From contig OY987246.1 in NCBI GenBank assembly GCA_963920765.1, positions 8,558,501 to 8,622,500 on the forward strand: a stretch of 64,000 nucleotides of DNA, read 5' to 3'. This document shows positions 38,333-50,200 of the stretch, piece after piece (the stretch's first letter is position 1; the number at the start of each line of letters is the position of its first letter). The stretch comes from Ulota crispa. Lineage: Eukaryota; Streptophyta; Bryopsida; Orthotrichales; Orthotrichaceae. Under the pieces are notes generated by a model. That model was not told the origin of the DNA, did not search any database, and saw nothing but the letters and a program-made list of their open reading frames with translations. The translations under genes and the position numbers were made by a program.

Positions 38333-39888
38333 TGACTCGTGTGGCTTTCAACTGGTTTTGAACTGGTTTCATACAGAAACGCCCTCCCCTCAACCCCCGC
38401 ATTCCCCAAAATATAGAAGGGCAAGAACGATGCCTATCTCCTGCATAGCCCGGGTTCACACAACACAAACTTCACTGCCCCTTCAAACATCACATCACTC
38501 ATTCATTCTAGGGTTCCGGATCACACACCATAATCCACTTCGTTCTCATACTTCCTAGCCCCTCCCAAACCCCATCCTCCACAACAAAACCCCTTGCACG
38601 CCATCATTAAATCCTCTCTACTTTCCAAACTCCACCACAGACCTCACGAACACAACGCCAGCTCCTCACAACACCAACATCCGCTTCCAAAAACACCACA
38701 CATGCATCCGCGATTACGTCCATTGCCACACACCAGCTGAAGAAACGCAGCCACCTCCGACTCCGCCATAACCCAAGACATGAGCACTTTGCTCCTTCCA
38801 CTCCCGACGACCGCCACCACAGATCAACAACGCCACCAACGTATGCAACGATCGGCTCCTCTTTCGCAGCTGCAGGTGCACGCAGCCGCCTCACCAAATC
38901 GCACCGGCATGTTCCAAGAGCTCCTCGCCCGCCCCAATTGTGTCCATAAACCCTGGCATTTCAAAACACAAGGTTGCTCATACCCTTGCCCCGCCGGACG
39001 CTTCCACGCCTCTGAACCAGAGGCCTGTGTCGCACGACAACTCCTCGTCTCGGTCACGAACCAAGACAGCATTCATCGAATTCATTTGATTTCTTCCCCT
39101 CCCCCCGAGCTCAGAATAAAAGATGGCTCAACTCGGAGGTGAGGTGCATACCCGCCTCATTACTTCCAACACGCTATTCTCTCATCGCAACCATAGCGCC
39201 GAGAAAACTCGCAACTAAACCCTGAATTTTCTCCGATTTCTTTCACATTCAACTGCCCTCGGTAACCCTGGTTCAGAAAAATGGAAACTACAGCCTCATC
39301 CTATTCTATTCTCGTCCAATCTCATATCGTGCCCACGCTTCGACAGACTTCAAAATCTCACAAGAAAAGTGCACAGTTTGATTCCGAAATGAGCAAGAAG
39401 TAGGAGATGCAACCAAACCTGAGCGACGTCCTCGAATGCGACAATGCCTGCAAACCGCAATTCCCAACGAGCAGGGCACCGAAGTGGAGCGGGAAAATCA
39501 GGCGCTGGTGCCGAAGCGACGAAGAGATCCGAAGAGAAGGACCGATTCTACTCCTGCTCGCCACAATCCGTGTACATTGCGCAATCGCAGCGGAGTCGGG
39601 ATTGGTCAACACAAGAGTCACACGCACGGGTGAGCACCAGCCCTTTTTTTTTCGGCACCAGAGTGCCAGTTTCCACCACACTAGACTTCCATCTCTTCTG
39701 TTTTCCTCCAATGTGGATGAGACAAGTGGCACTTTGGTGCAAAAAAAAAGGCTCGTGCACACAGAGGCCCATGTAGTGGAGTGGATGAAACTCGTTCATG
39801 GGAGCCGGGCACATCAAAACCTCAACCAAACTTGGAATGCAAAGGTTTCTGCTTGGAGCAGAGAAGGATAGCCGGGTACGAGAGCTTG
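38333..39888 (-). pseudogene. Inverted duplicate of the JMJ30 promoter, exon 1 and intron-1 start
   Basis: Read on the minus strand, this follows 52262-53715 (plus strand) almost base for base. It contains the JMJ30 first exon at 38781-38734 with start codon, 16 codons and donor intact. Translation is [16 protein letters not shown] against [16 protein letters not shown] in the functional gene. No other JMJ30 exon follows, so it cannot make JMJ30. Differences from the parent: two substitutions in the exon, loss (or absence) of the TATA-like TATAAAAT, and a 131-base foldback insertion at 39630-39760. The right boundary falls at TAGCCGGGTACGAGAGC, exactly where in the parent the tandem array begins. 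It faces the WASHC3-like gene and could act as its promoter. Confidence 0.9.
39630..39760. mobile_element. 131-bp foldback element inside the duplicate
   Basis: The left end GTGAGCACCAGCCC plus nine T and CGGCACCAGAGTGCCA is mirrored by the right end TGGCACTTTGGTGC plus nine A and GGCTCGTGCAC. The segment is missing from the other copy of the duplication (52262-53715), where the flanks join directly. Confidence 0.85.
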
Positions 39889-39899
39889 AATACTGAATA

Positions 39900-40331
39900 A
39901 GATAGGAACACTCATAAGCGTGAGTTTAAGCATTATAGGATATATACCCTGATCAAACAAGCTTGAAAATAATATTGCTAGATTAGCAAGAAGGAATGAA
40001 AAATATTGGGATCAATTTCAAAGTCCCAATTGCAAGCATTTGTTCACAAAGATTTTTCAAAGTCCAAAGTCACTGAAAATCCATGGCCGTGAGTAGGAGA
40101 TGCTAAAAACAACAGGATGGGGTTCTCTAAACCGTCATGCAAATCACCTACAACCATCACTTTGTCACCCATAGCCATCACTTTGTCACCCATAATCATC
40201 ACTTTGTCACCCAAAACCATCACTTAAGTTCCCATAACCAACAAGTTTATTGATTTCAAATGACTAACAACTTGTGTTAGATGTAGGTCACGGCCACGGG
40301 TACACTCATGGTTATGAGTGTTCCTACCTTA
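39900..40331 (+). mobile_element. AAGGTAGGA-type MITE, subfamily B, copy 1
   Basis: It begins GATAGGAACACTCATAAGCG and ends GAGTGTTCCTACCTTA. It shares GCAAGCATTTGTTCA and AAGATTTTTCAAAGTC with copies at 40376-40807 and (inverse) 63687-64000. Its interior holds a small tandem repeat, about five copies of ACCATCACTTTGTCACCCA, at 40141-40235. Confidence 0.85.
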
Positions 40332-40375
40332 GCATCTAATTTTTTTGGAGAATGCTTTTGAGAGCACGTGAGATA

Positions 40376-40807
40376 AAGGTAGGAGCACCCATAAGCGTCA
40401 AACTAAGGGTTTTGGGGTAGGAAAATCAGTTGATGAACTTTGAAATATATTGTGGTAAGCTAGGAAGAGGAAATTAAAAATATTTGGCATCAATTTGAAA
40501 GTTCCAATTGCAAGCATTTGTTCATAAAGATTTTTCAAAGTCTTAGATCATTGAAAATGTATAGTTGTGTGTTGGAGATGTTTTTAGTGAGCTCATATGT
40601 TCATAACATTAACTTGAGGAGTTCTTAAATAGTGAGATGGGGCACTCAAAATCATCATGTCAATCACCCAAAACCACCAATTTGTCACCCAAAACCATCA
40701 CTTTATTACCCATAACCAATTTTTTTATAATTATCAGTCACTAACACCATTGACACAAGTAGGTATTAGGGATGGGGACACTAACAATGAGGGGTGCTCC
40801 TACCTTA
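40376..40807 (+). mobile_element. AAGGTAGGA-type MITE, subfamily B, copy 2
   Basis: It begins AAAGGTAGGAGCACCCATAA and ends GGGGTGCTCCTACCTTA. It is a direct-orientation neighbour of the copy at 39900, separated by 44 bases, with similar interior and fewer internal CACTTTGTCACCC repeats. Confidence 0.85.
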
Positions 40808-40814
40808 TGCAATG

Positions 40815-41716
40815 TTAACCCCTAAAGGCCCAAGCTCTCTTTTTTTTTTGAAGTCATTGAAAACTGCCACTTCTAAGGGAATGAGTAGAAGGTAGGAATT
40901 TTTTTTTTTTTTTTTGAAAATCCAACCATAGGAACTTGCCCTAGACTATGGGAGGTACTTGTGAGAAATAAATTAGCTCATTTCAAATGGAGGGGAGTGA
41001 GATATTGACATATGAAGTGAAAAAGAAAGTTTTTTCCTCCTTGTTCAAAAATTTTAGAAGCCTTTGACCACTCTTATAGTAAAAAAATTTCTTTACTACA
41101 AAGTTGAGGTATACTTTCTCCATGTAGAAGACCAAGTTAGATATGTGTAGGAGAATTTTCAAATGAATTGGAAGTGTGCAACATACTAAAAAAAAATTCA
41201 ATGCTAGAAGGCCATAAAAATTGCAAGTACACTAGGTAATATTGGAGGATATATGTAAACTTCAGAAACTTGAATTATACAAATCCAAATGGTGAAAACA
41301 AAAGAATTGTAACTCACTACTACTTGATATACTAAAAAATAATTCTCAAACCACTCTAAAAATTAAAATACCAAATTTTACAAGGGGTAAAAGGAGTGGA
41401 GGGTTGGGAGTCCCCTAAGGGGGGCTCCTTCCACTCCACTCCCCTTTGCACAAGTGTCCAAACCTTACACCCATAAGAGCTGACCCTTTTTGGAGTCAAC
41501 ACCCACTTATAAAAGAGAGGAATTGCCCAAATTGCCTCAACTCCTTAGTTTTGATAAATTCTTGCATAACTTCTTTGAATGTCAAAATGAAGGAAGAATG
41601 AGACACCCATGTAGGTCTTTGAATTACCCATCTTCAATAAAGTTTTTAGAAAATCATGCAAACTAGTTAAGCTATAGGTACATGCCTGAAACCCCACTTG
41701 GCCCTTTAGGAGTTAA
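40815..41716. mobile_element. CCCCTAA-family element (about 900 bp)
   Basis: It begins TTAACCCCTAAAGGCCCAAG and ends TTGGCCCTTTAGGAGTTAA; the ends are inverted repeats flanked by TA. It starts only eight bases after the preceding MITE. The interior has no recognisable frame and differs from the 750-bp subfamily. Confidence 0.75.
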
Positions 41717-42394
41717 ACAATTCTCAACAATTCAAATTCCAAAGAAGAAGAAGCCATCTCTTTTCATGTAAGGAATTACTACAATGAATCATACTTGTAC
41801 ATACGGAAAATCAGAAATCTTGCAAATCACATTCAATAGGGACAAAAATTTAACAAGAAACAGTTACACCTAAACAAATGAATCAACATTTTGCTAGCAC
41901 AAGTCTATCATTGAAACTCAAACCTGTGGATCAATGCAAAGCAATTATAACAATGACATAGTGGATTTGACCTTGGCACACCAATGAAGACACTTAGTAA
42001 TGAAAAACTCCCAAGCACCAAAAAGATTTGGAGTGCCACTAGACCGACTTAGTGCATATCTACCCATGACCCGACCTCAAAAGCTTCATCATTAGGAAAC
42101 ACAATGTTTCTTGTTTCCAATATTGACCACATATTTCCTCCATGTGTCCAACTAGATATATTAATCTTCAACTAATGACAAGTTTCCTTATTTGCAAACG
42201 CAAATGGATTCTCCATCATTAACTATTCATCTTACTAATTGTGGAAAAAAAAAGTTTTACTTGAAAAATTTGCCATTACAGTTTTTGTCTTGCCAAAGAG
42301 AATATTTTGGCAAGTTTGTGCTCCCTTTTCATCCAAAATCTCCCAAGGCAACTGGGTGTTGTGCAATGCAAGTGCAAATATCCTTGCCCATCTA
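41717..42394. other. Spacer next to the LLG-like exon
   Basis: AT-rich, with no clear gene. Minus-strand frame 42235-42471 overlaps the end of the LLG-like exon in another frame and is not supported. Confidence 0.35.
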
Positions 42395-42655
42395 CTAATG
42401 GATGCAAAATCCCTTAGTGCCATCAATGCAAGGACCCACAAAGTAACCTGCCGGATATGGACCGGCGGCACCCAAGTAGTTGATGAACATCATTGGGCAT
42501 AGGCTACCAAAATCATTCACTTGGGCCTCATGTTGGCAAGCCTTAGCATTAAATGCTGCACAACATGCTACGGTTGCCCCAGGGCTAGCCGCCGGGCATG
42601 CGGCCGTCACATCCGCATATGAAACCTTTGAAAAATCTGTAGCGCAATAGTCTAT
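42395..42655 (-). pseudogene. LORELEI-like (LLG) GPI-anchored protein exon, probably a broken or partial gene
   Basis: LLG proteins are co-receptors that escort CrRLK1L receptor kinases and bind RALF peptides. This frame has the family's eight-cysteine pattern: a Cys, 15 residues, a Cys (DVTAACPAASPGATV), then ACCAAFNAKACQ, VNDFGSLCPMMF, YPAGYFVGPC and a final GFC. It lines up with CCDAFKEFACPYTDVLNDLS and YPPGLFANMC of flowering-plant LLGs. Missing are the signal peptide (an in-frame stop lies four codons before the first Cys; an acceptor-like GAATAG sits there) and the hydrophobic GPI tail (a stop follows two codons after the last Cys). I found no upstream exon in the next kilobase. It is either one exon of a gene with distant exons or a transposed fragment. 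Confidence 0.6.
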
Positions 42656-44123
42656 TCACACGTACCCACACAAGTTTGATCAATTGCTAGCCTAAAATAT
42701 TACAACAATCAAAGAATTTGAAAGACTGAGAACAAATTTTAAAGTGCTAGAAAAGTTGACAAAGATCCCAAACAAATTCAGATGCTTTGGTTAAATATGT
42801 TTTCACAACAATAAGCCACCAGTACTTCCATATGACTGATATGAGTAGAGAGAAAAGAAGTGAACGTTTAAAACTGTTTTTTTTTCAAAGAAATTTCATA
42901 TGATATTCTTATTGTGTTGCCATTGATTCCTTAATTGAGTTGCACAAATACATTTTGTTGAATCCAATTTGGAAGCATGATATACCATTGAAATTTTTTT
43001 TAATATCGTTCCAACAATATATTACACATCGTATTTGCAATACAAGTGCAATTTTTAGTAACGGTTGTGAAAGGTCACAAAATTTGTCTAAGTCTATTGT
43101 CAATCCAAATTCCCAACAAACACAAGCTCTATTGTTAAATTGTGTTGCCAAAATAATCTAACCTTTTTGTTGACAGCTTGACGCACTTCCATTCATAAGC
43201 ATTGATCAATTCTTTGTTGTTTATACTTTCTCCCAATATTGACCACCCATGGAAAACTATTGTCATGTGGAATTTGATTTATTTGCAAACATTTCATTTC
43301 ATATTTTGGCTAGGCCTTCAAAAAAAAGAAAAATGGTTTTGTAAGCAAGAGATACATTTGGTACTTGAACTTGAGAAGATAAGTGCTAATGCTCCAAGGG
43401 AAACTCTCACATGTACCATATTGGTAGAATATAATTGTATTCCCTTCAGATGATACCCTACCAGATTCCCAACATCATTAGTGGAGAGACTTTGAAATTT
43501 GCATTGAACTGGATTTTTCTTGAAAAATTGGGTTTAAAAAACTATCATTGAGGAAATTAGTCTCCTTTTTGCAAATAAAAAGTTGTTCTTTTTTCTAAAC
43601 TCTAGTCCATGAACTATATTCCATGAACTATAATAGGTATAGAAGCTATTCCCTTTGCACAACAGTAGCTTTGAGTTAAATTAAAGAGTTCATTTGAACA
43701 GCTCTCAACCTTGCTCCTAAACTCTTGTTTTATTCCTTTATCCTTGACGTGAAAGTTATTTTCCTACCACTACACAAATTTGTTTCATTTTTAAAGGCAT
43801 TTATATTAGAGCCACTTCAAAGATGTAGTGGTTACAAATTTACCAAAAGCCTACTACATCTCGTTAAACTATATCATTGAAGAGGTTACTAGTTAATCAA
43901 TCAACATCTTAACAACCAGCTTAAAATTTGTAAAGAGGTTACAAAGTTATCAAACACCTTATATTTAATAGAAATAGCACACTACTGTTAAACATTTTAA
44001 GTAATGCGTCTTAAAATAAATATCAGTAGCAGTAGTAAGAGAAACTAATACATTTGAGAATGAAGTGTATTTAGTGTCGCAAAGGTCCAAGCTTTAGCAA
44101 GGTATGGAAACAGGTTCCCTTAC
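42656..44123. other. Spacer, nothing recognised
   Basis: AT-rich sequence upstream of the LLG-like exon. I looked for a signal-peptide exon on the minus strand and found none. Short frames at 42909-43453 resemble no family. Confidence 0.35.
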
Positions 44124-44449
44124 TAAGGTAGGAAGACCCATAAGCGTTAGTGTCCTCATAACCGTTACCTCTAAAATCTTGGAAAATTTGTAGAAGTAAA
44201 TAGGTGTAATTACAAGGGTGTACAACATGTGAACATGAAATCTTGGTGTTGGTTATGGGTGCAATGGCAGTTTGTTTTTTAAAAATTCACAACTTATTCT
44301 CACAATATTCAAATAATACATTTGGAAGTGCAAATTTCTGTTTTTTTTTTTTTTTCTAACAGGATCCTTTAATTTGCTAGATGTTTATTAACAGTCATAG
44401 TGTTCAAAACCCTTAAACTAACGCTTACGCTTATGGGTGTTCCTACCTT
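44124..44449 (+). mobile_element. AAGGTAGGA-type MITE, subfamily A
   Basis: It begins AAGGTAGGAAGACCCATAAG and ends CTTATGGGTGTTCCTACCTT. It is homologous throughout to 63315-63634 and to bases 1-118. No coding content. Confidence 0.9.
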
Positions 44450-45802
44450 CAGGAATCAACTCACGCAGAAGGGTGCCATTGGCAAATTAGGGTTTGGAGC
44501 CATACCAGCCATATTAGACGCAATGGTGCTGTATCCGGTCTCCTCAGTGGTCACCTCTGCCGTTCCTGCCATTCCGCCGCCCCTGCCTGCACCACGACCG
44601 TATTCAACCAATGAGCTGAGCATTACAGCCATGTTTCCCTTTATAATTACTTCATTTGTGAGATGCATGTATTAGTAGATCTCAGAGAGAATCACAATGA
44701 AACTTATGAGTGGCCGCTCACAACGTTCCTCAACATAGAAACTCGAGGATATCAAGTGATGATTAGATCGAGCTAATAGTAGAGTCCTTAACATTGTGAC
44801 ACACACAACAATCAGTTAAAACATCCACAATAGAGAAACTTTGACACACTCTTGTAATGTTCTTTAGATGTTTAACATGAGGACTAACCGAGGCTTGCTC
44901 AAGAACGTTAAACATGCAGACATCTCCATTTTACTCTGAAAGCATTCATCGTGAAACGCATGTCATTCCACGAAGTTTGAGCAAGTAGTCGCCGAGCATG
45001 ATGAACGAGTTTCAGGGCTTAAAGAGTGATGATGTTCCATGGAGGTATCACCGAGGTGTTAGTAGGAGAGTACCGCATATGGAGAAACTTGGAAGAGACA
45101 GAAGCATTGTCGCCAGAAGAGCTGCAGCTGTGATGAGCGCGTAGTTTGCCATAACACCAATCGAGTCTGTGGTAATCTCAGCAACAAGCAGTGCGGGATC
45201 GGAGCTCGGTGTGTTGAAACCGATTTTCAGTGTGTGAAGAAAGATGCAGACGAGGTGGGAGAGCTCTCAACCTGAACTATAAAAGCAGTGCTTCTTTGTG
45301 TCGTATGGCCACCAAATGCAGGTGTCTCCTACTCAGTAATCAGGTGGAAAATGAGATGTGTGATGAGTCTTTTGACACGCGTGAGCTGGTGTTATGTACT
45401 AATAGTACTATGTAGTGTGGATTCATCAGTTTACTGCAGGTTTATAAATGTTGCACCCATTCCCTTGCAGGTGACCACTGATCAGGTGTGTACTGTACTG
45501 TACTGCAACCCATCATAAATTGTGGCATAGACGTACTCTATGGCATGCATAGTCAAGTTGTTTGGAGGGCGACAATGGTGTGTGGCATTGCAAATGTACG
45601 GTACAGTGGCTTGATTCAAAGCTTCTGTTGAAGCAGTGATTGAATTCATTGATACTAACTTAAGTTTATGACCACAGGTTCTTTAGAAGTCACCGCTGCT
45701 GTGGACTTGCAATTGTTTTAACTTCTTGGAGGTTGGTTTTCACACTGCTGGACAGTGTTCAGGTTTAGGGTTAGGATTGGCGGAAAGAAATCTATTTTCT
45801 TC
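44450..45802. other. Low-repeat spacer with a Cys-rich open stretch
   Basis: More balanced in base composition than its surroundings. On the plus strand at about 45070-45272 there is an open stretch encoding nine or so cysteines (SCSCDERVVC, VCGNLSNKQCGIGARC), but with no start codon, no clear splice sites and no family match. I do not call a gene. Confidence 0.3.
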
Positions 45803-46184
45803 TTAACCCCTAAAGGACCAAGAATGTGTTTTAAGAAATCTGCCAACTTTTACTCTTTAGTGCATTGTCCAAAATTGAAAATATATATATTTTTTGAATT
45901 TCAACCATAGCAAATAAATCAATGTGTGCAAAACTTCAGCCCATTTGGCCTCGTGGATTGTAAGATTATAACTTTCAAAGTGAGAAAAACAACTTTATTT
46001 TTTATTCCTCCAATTTTTGGGCAACATAACTTTGAATGGAAAAAAAATTACATTTCCACTTGGGAAATACATATTTAAACCTTGTATAACAATTTTGAGA
46101 ACATCCAATAAGAATTAACTTCCTATGACCCTACTTAAGTATTCAAGTGTCTATTGAATAAAAACTTGATCCTCTGGGAGTTAA
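45803..46184. mobile_element. CCCCTAA-family MITE (382 bp)
   Basis: It begins TTAACCCCTAAAGGACCAAG and ends CTTGATCCTCTGGGAGTTAA. The inverted ends are about 20 bases with few mismatches and the flanks contain TA. Confidence 0.75.
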
Positions 46185-47246
46185 GAGGAAAAGTTATATT
46201 TTAGCTATAGATTATGCGAATAATAGAGCTCAGTGTCCAAGGAGAATTAGCATTTGGTGTATTTTCAGCAGGGTGAAACTGCAAAGAAGTCGGATGAATT
46301 TGAAATCACTAACATCAATCACCGACATTAGATTGAAAACAGGAAATACTAGATTTTGGACGGTGCAGTAAAATTCTCCCCAAACGCTGCCACAGCTAAG
46401 CTTACGACTTGGGAGAACTTGTGGCTGGTTGCAGAATGCAGATAAGAGTACGAGACAAAGTGCATTGCATTAACAATTTCCTCGTAACTATCATTGCAAA
46501 GTCCGCCTGTTTGCACCTTCAAAACTTTGTGAAATTAACAAAGATGTAAAGGGTAATCAAGTCCTCCGTTTGAGCCATTTTCAATTTTTAAAAAATGCCA
46601 CTCTTTTACACCAAAATAGAAGCCATCATGTCAAAGTACCTCTGTGCAAAGAAATTATGTGTAAAAGACATCCCCTTGCTTGGGATATTGGAATCGGCTC
46701 CAAAGAGGGAATCTATCCACGACATAAGTTACATACACCATATAGTGCATTTTGGTTGCCCTAGATTATATGTTGACCATGCTTGGATTTCACATGGTTT
46801 ACAGCTTGAATGTTGTTATTTTATTTTTGACAATTTTGTAGTGGTTGCAAGGTCCTTTAAAAAAAATTGCAATAATTAGTGATGGAAAACATTTTTACAA
46901 CAGTAGAAGAACAAGATATGAGAATTAGTGTGGGACAACCTAAATGCACTACAATGGTGCCCGGCTAAGATTAACCTCTTCAGACAAAAAAGAGTTTGTC
47001 TTAGGAAAGCATAAACCTTTCCTAATTGCAAGGCTATTTTAAGATAAATCAGTGAGATGTCAAATTGAGACAATAATCTTAGCAAAACATTTTTCATATA
47101 GGGGTAAATCTTAGCCACGTACTAAGTTACCGTATTTGGTGGGAGACTTCAAAGCTTTAACTACACAGGTTGGTCCGTAATTTTGCCGTATGTGATCCCA
47201 AGGTAAGAAGTGAACTTGGGGTAAAAAAAAAAAAATGGGGTAAAAA
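46185..47246. other. Spacer left of the tandem array
   Basis: No gene recognised. It ends in an A-rich transition (47220-47250) into the 18-bp array, where GGGGTAAAAAAAA looks like a degenerate first unit. Confidence 0.35.
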
Positions 47247-50200
47247 AAACAAACCCAAGGTAAGAAACAAACGCAAGGTAAGAAACAAACCCAAGGTAAG
47301 AAACAAACCCAAGGTAAGAAACAAACCCAAGGTAAGAAACAAACCCAACGTAAGAAACAAACCCAAGGTAAGAAACAAACCCAAGGTAAGAAACAAACCC
47401 AACGTAAGAAACAAACCCAAGGTAAGAAACAAACCCAACGTAAGAAACAAACCCAAGGTAAGAAACAAACCCAAGGTAAGAAACAAACCCAACGTAAGAA
47501 ACAAAGTCAAGGTAAGAAACATATCCAAGGTATGAAACCAACCCAAGGTAAGAAACAAATGCAAGGTAAAAAACAGGCGCAAGGTAAGAAACAAACCCAA
47601 GGTAAGAAACAAACCCAAGGTAAGAAACAAACGCAAGGTAAGAAACAAACCCAAGGAAAGAAACAAACGCAAGGTAAGAAACAAACTCAACGTAAGAAAG
47701 AATCGCAAGGTAAGAAACAAACCCAAGGTAAGAAACAAACCCAAGGTAAGAAACAAACCCAAGGTAAGAAACAAACCCAAGGTATGAAACCAACCCAAGA
47801 TAAGAAACAAACCTAAGGTAAGAAACAAACCCAAGGTAAAAAACAAACGCAAGATAAGAAACAAGCCCAAGGTACTAAACAAACGCAAGGTAAGAAACAA
47901 ATTCAAGGTCAGAAACAAACCCAAGATAAGAAGCAATCGCAAGGTACGAAACAAACTCAAGGTAAGAAATAAACGCAACGTAAGAAACCAACCCAAGGTA
48001 AGAATCAAACGCAAGGTAAGAAACAAACCTAAAGTAAGAAACAAACCCAAGGTAAGAAGTAAACGCAAGGTAAGAAACAAACCCAAGGTAAGAAACAAAC
48101 CCAAGGTAAGAATCAAACCCAAGGTAAGAATCAAATCTAAGATAAGAAGTAAATGCAAGGTAAGAATCAAACCCAAGGTATGAAACAAACGCATGGCAAG
48201 AAACCAACCCAACGTAAGAAATAAACGCAAGGTAAGAAACAAACCCAAGGTAAGAATCAAACCCAAGGTAAGAAGCAAACCCAAGAAAAGAAGCAAACTC
48301 AAGGTAAGAAACGAACCCAAGATAAGAAGAAAACCCAAAGTATGAAACAAACGCATGGCAAGAAACCAACCCAACGTAAGAAATAAATGCAAGGTAAGAA
48401 ACAAACCCAAGATAAGAATCAAACCCAAGGTAAGAAACAAACCCAAAGTAAGAAACAAACGCAAGGTAAGAAACAAACCCAAAGTAAGAAACAAACCCAA
48501 GATAAGAAGCAAACTCAAGGTAAGAAACAAACCCAAGGTAAGAAACAAACGCAAGGTAGGAAACCAACCTAAGGTAGGAATCAAACGCAGGATAAGAAGC
48601 AAACCCAAGGTAAGAAACAAACCCAAGGTAAGAAACAAACCCAAGGTATGAAACCAACCCAAGATAAGAAACAAACCTAACGTAAAAAACAAACCCAAGG
48701 TAAAAAACAAACGCAAGATAAGAAACAAACCCAAGGTACTAAACAAACGCAAGGTAAGAAACAAATTCAAGGTCAGAAACAAACCCAAGATAAGAAGCAA
48801 TCGCAAGGTACGAAACAAACTCAAGGTAAGAAATAAACGCAACGTAAGAAACCAACCCAAGGTAAGAATCAAACGCAAGGTAAGAAACAAAGCCAAGGTA
48901 AGAAACAAACCCAAGGTAAGAAACAAATTCAAGGTAAGAAACAAACCCAAGGTAAGAATCAAACCCAAGGTAAGAAACAAACCCAAGGTAAGAAACAAAC
49001 GCAAGGTAAGAAACAAAATCAAGGTAAGAAACAAACCCAAGATAAGAAGCAATCGCAAGGTACAAAACAAACTCAAGATAAGAAATAAACGCAACGTAAG
49101 AAACCAACCCAAGGTAAGAATCAAACGCAAGGTAAGAAACAAACCCAAGGTAAGAAACAAACCCAAGGTAAGAAACAAACCTAAGGTAAGAAAACAAACG
49201 CAAGGTAAGAAACAAACGCAAGGTAAGAAGCAAATGCAAGATAAGAAGCAAATGCAAGATAAGAAGCAAATGCAAGATAAAAAGCAAACGCAAGGTAAGA
49301 AACAAACCCAAGGTAAGAAACAAATCCAAGATAAGAAGCAAATGTAAGGTAAGAATCAATCTCAAGGTAAGAAACAAACCCAAGGTAAAAAAAAAACGCA
49401 AGGTAAGAAACAAACCCACGGTAAGCAACAAACGCAAGGTAAGAAACAAATTCAAGGTAAAAAACAAACCAAAGATAAAAAGCAGTCGCAAGGTAAGAAA
49501 CAAACTCAAGGTAAGAAATAAACGCAACGTAAGAAACCAACCCAAGGTAAGAATCAAACGCAAGGTAAGAAACAAACCCAAGGTAAGAAACAAACCCAAG
49601 ATAAGAAACAAACTCAACATAAGAAGCAAACACAAGGTAAGAATCAAACCCAAGGTAAGAAACAAATCGAATGTAAGAAACAAACGCAAGGTAAGAAACA
49701 AACTCAAGGTAAGAAACAAACCTAAGATAAGAAGCAAACGCAAGGTAAGAAATAAACTCAAGGGAGGAAACAAACCCAAAGTAAGAATTAAACCCAAGAT
49801 AAGAAGCAAACGCAAGGTAAGAAACAAATCCAAGGTAAGAAACAAACCCAAGATAAGAAGAAAACGCAAGGTAAGAAACAAACCCAAGGTAAGAAACAAA
49901 CGCAAGGTAAGAAACAAACCCAAGGTAAGAAACAAACCCAAGGTAAGAAACAAACCCAAGGTAAGAAACAAACCCAAGGTAAGAAACAAACCCAAGGTAT
50001 GAAACCAACCCAAGATAAGAAACAAACCTAACGTAAAAAACAAACCCAAGGTAAAAAACAAACGCAAGATAAGAAACAAACCCAAGGTACTAAACAAACG
50101 CAAGGTAAGAAACAAATTTAAGGTCAGAAACAAACCCAAGATAAGAAGCAATCGCAAGGTACGAAACAAACTCAAGGTAAGAAATAAACGCAACGTAAGA

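Noticed and set aside
45070-45272. Cys-rich open stretch (SCSCDERVVCHNTNRVCG and onward)
   Set aside because: No start codon, no convincing splice sites, no family pattern; it could be chance, so it is only mentioned.
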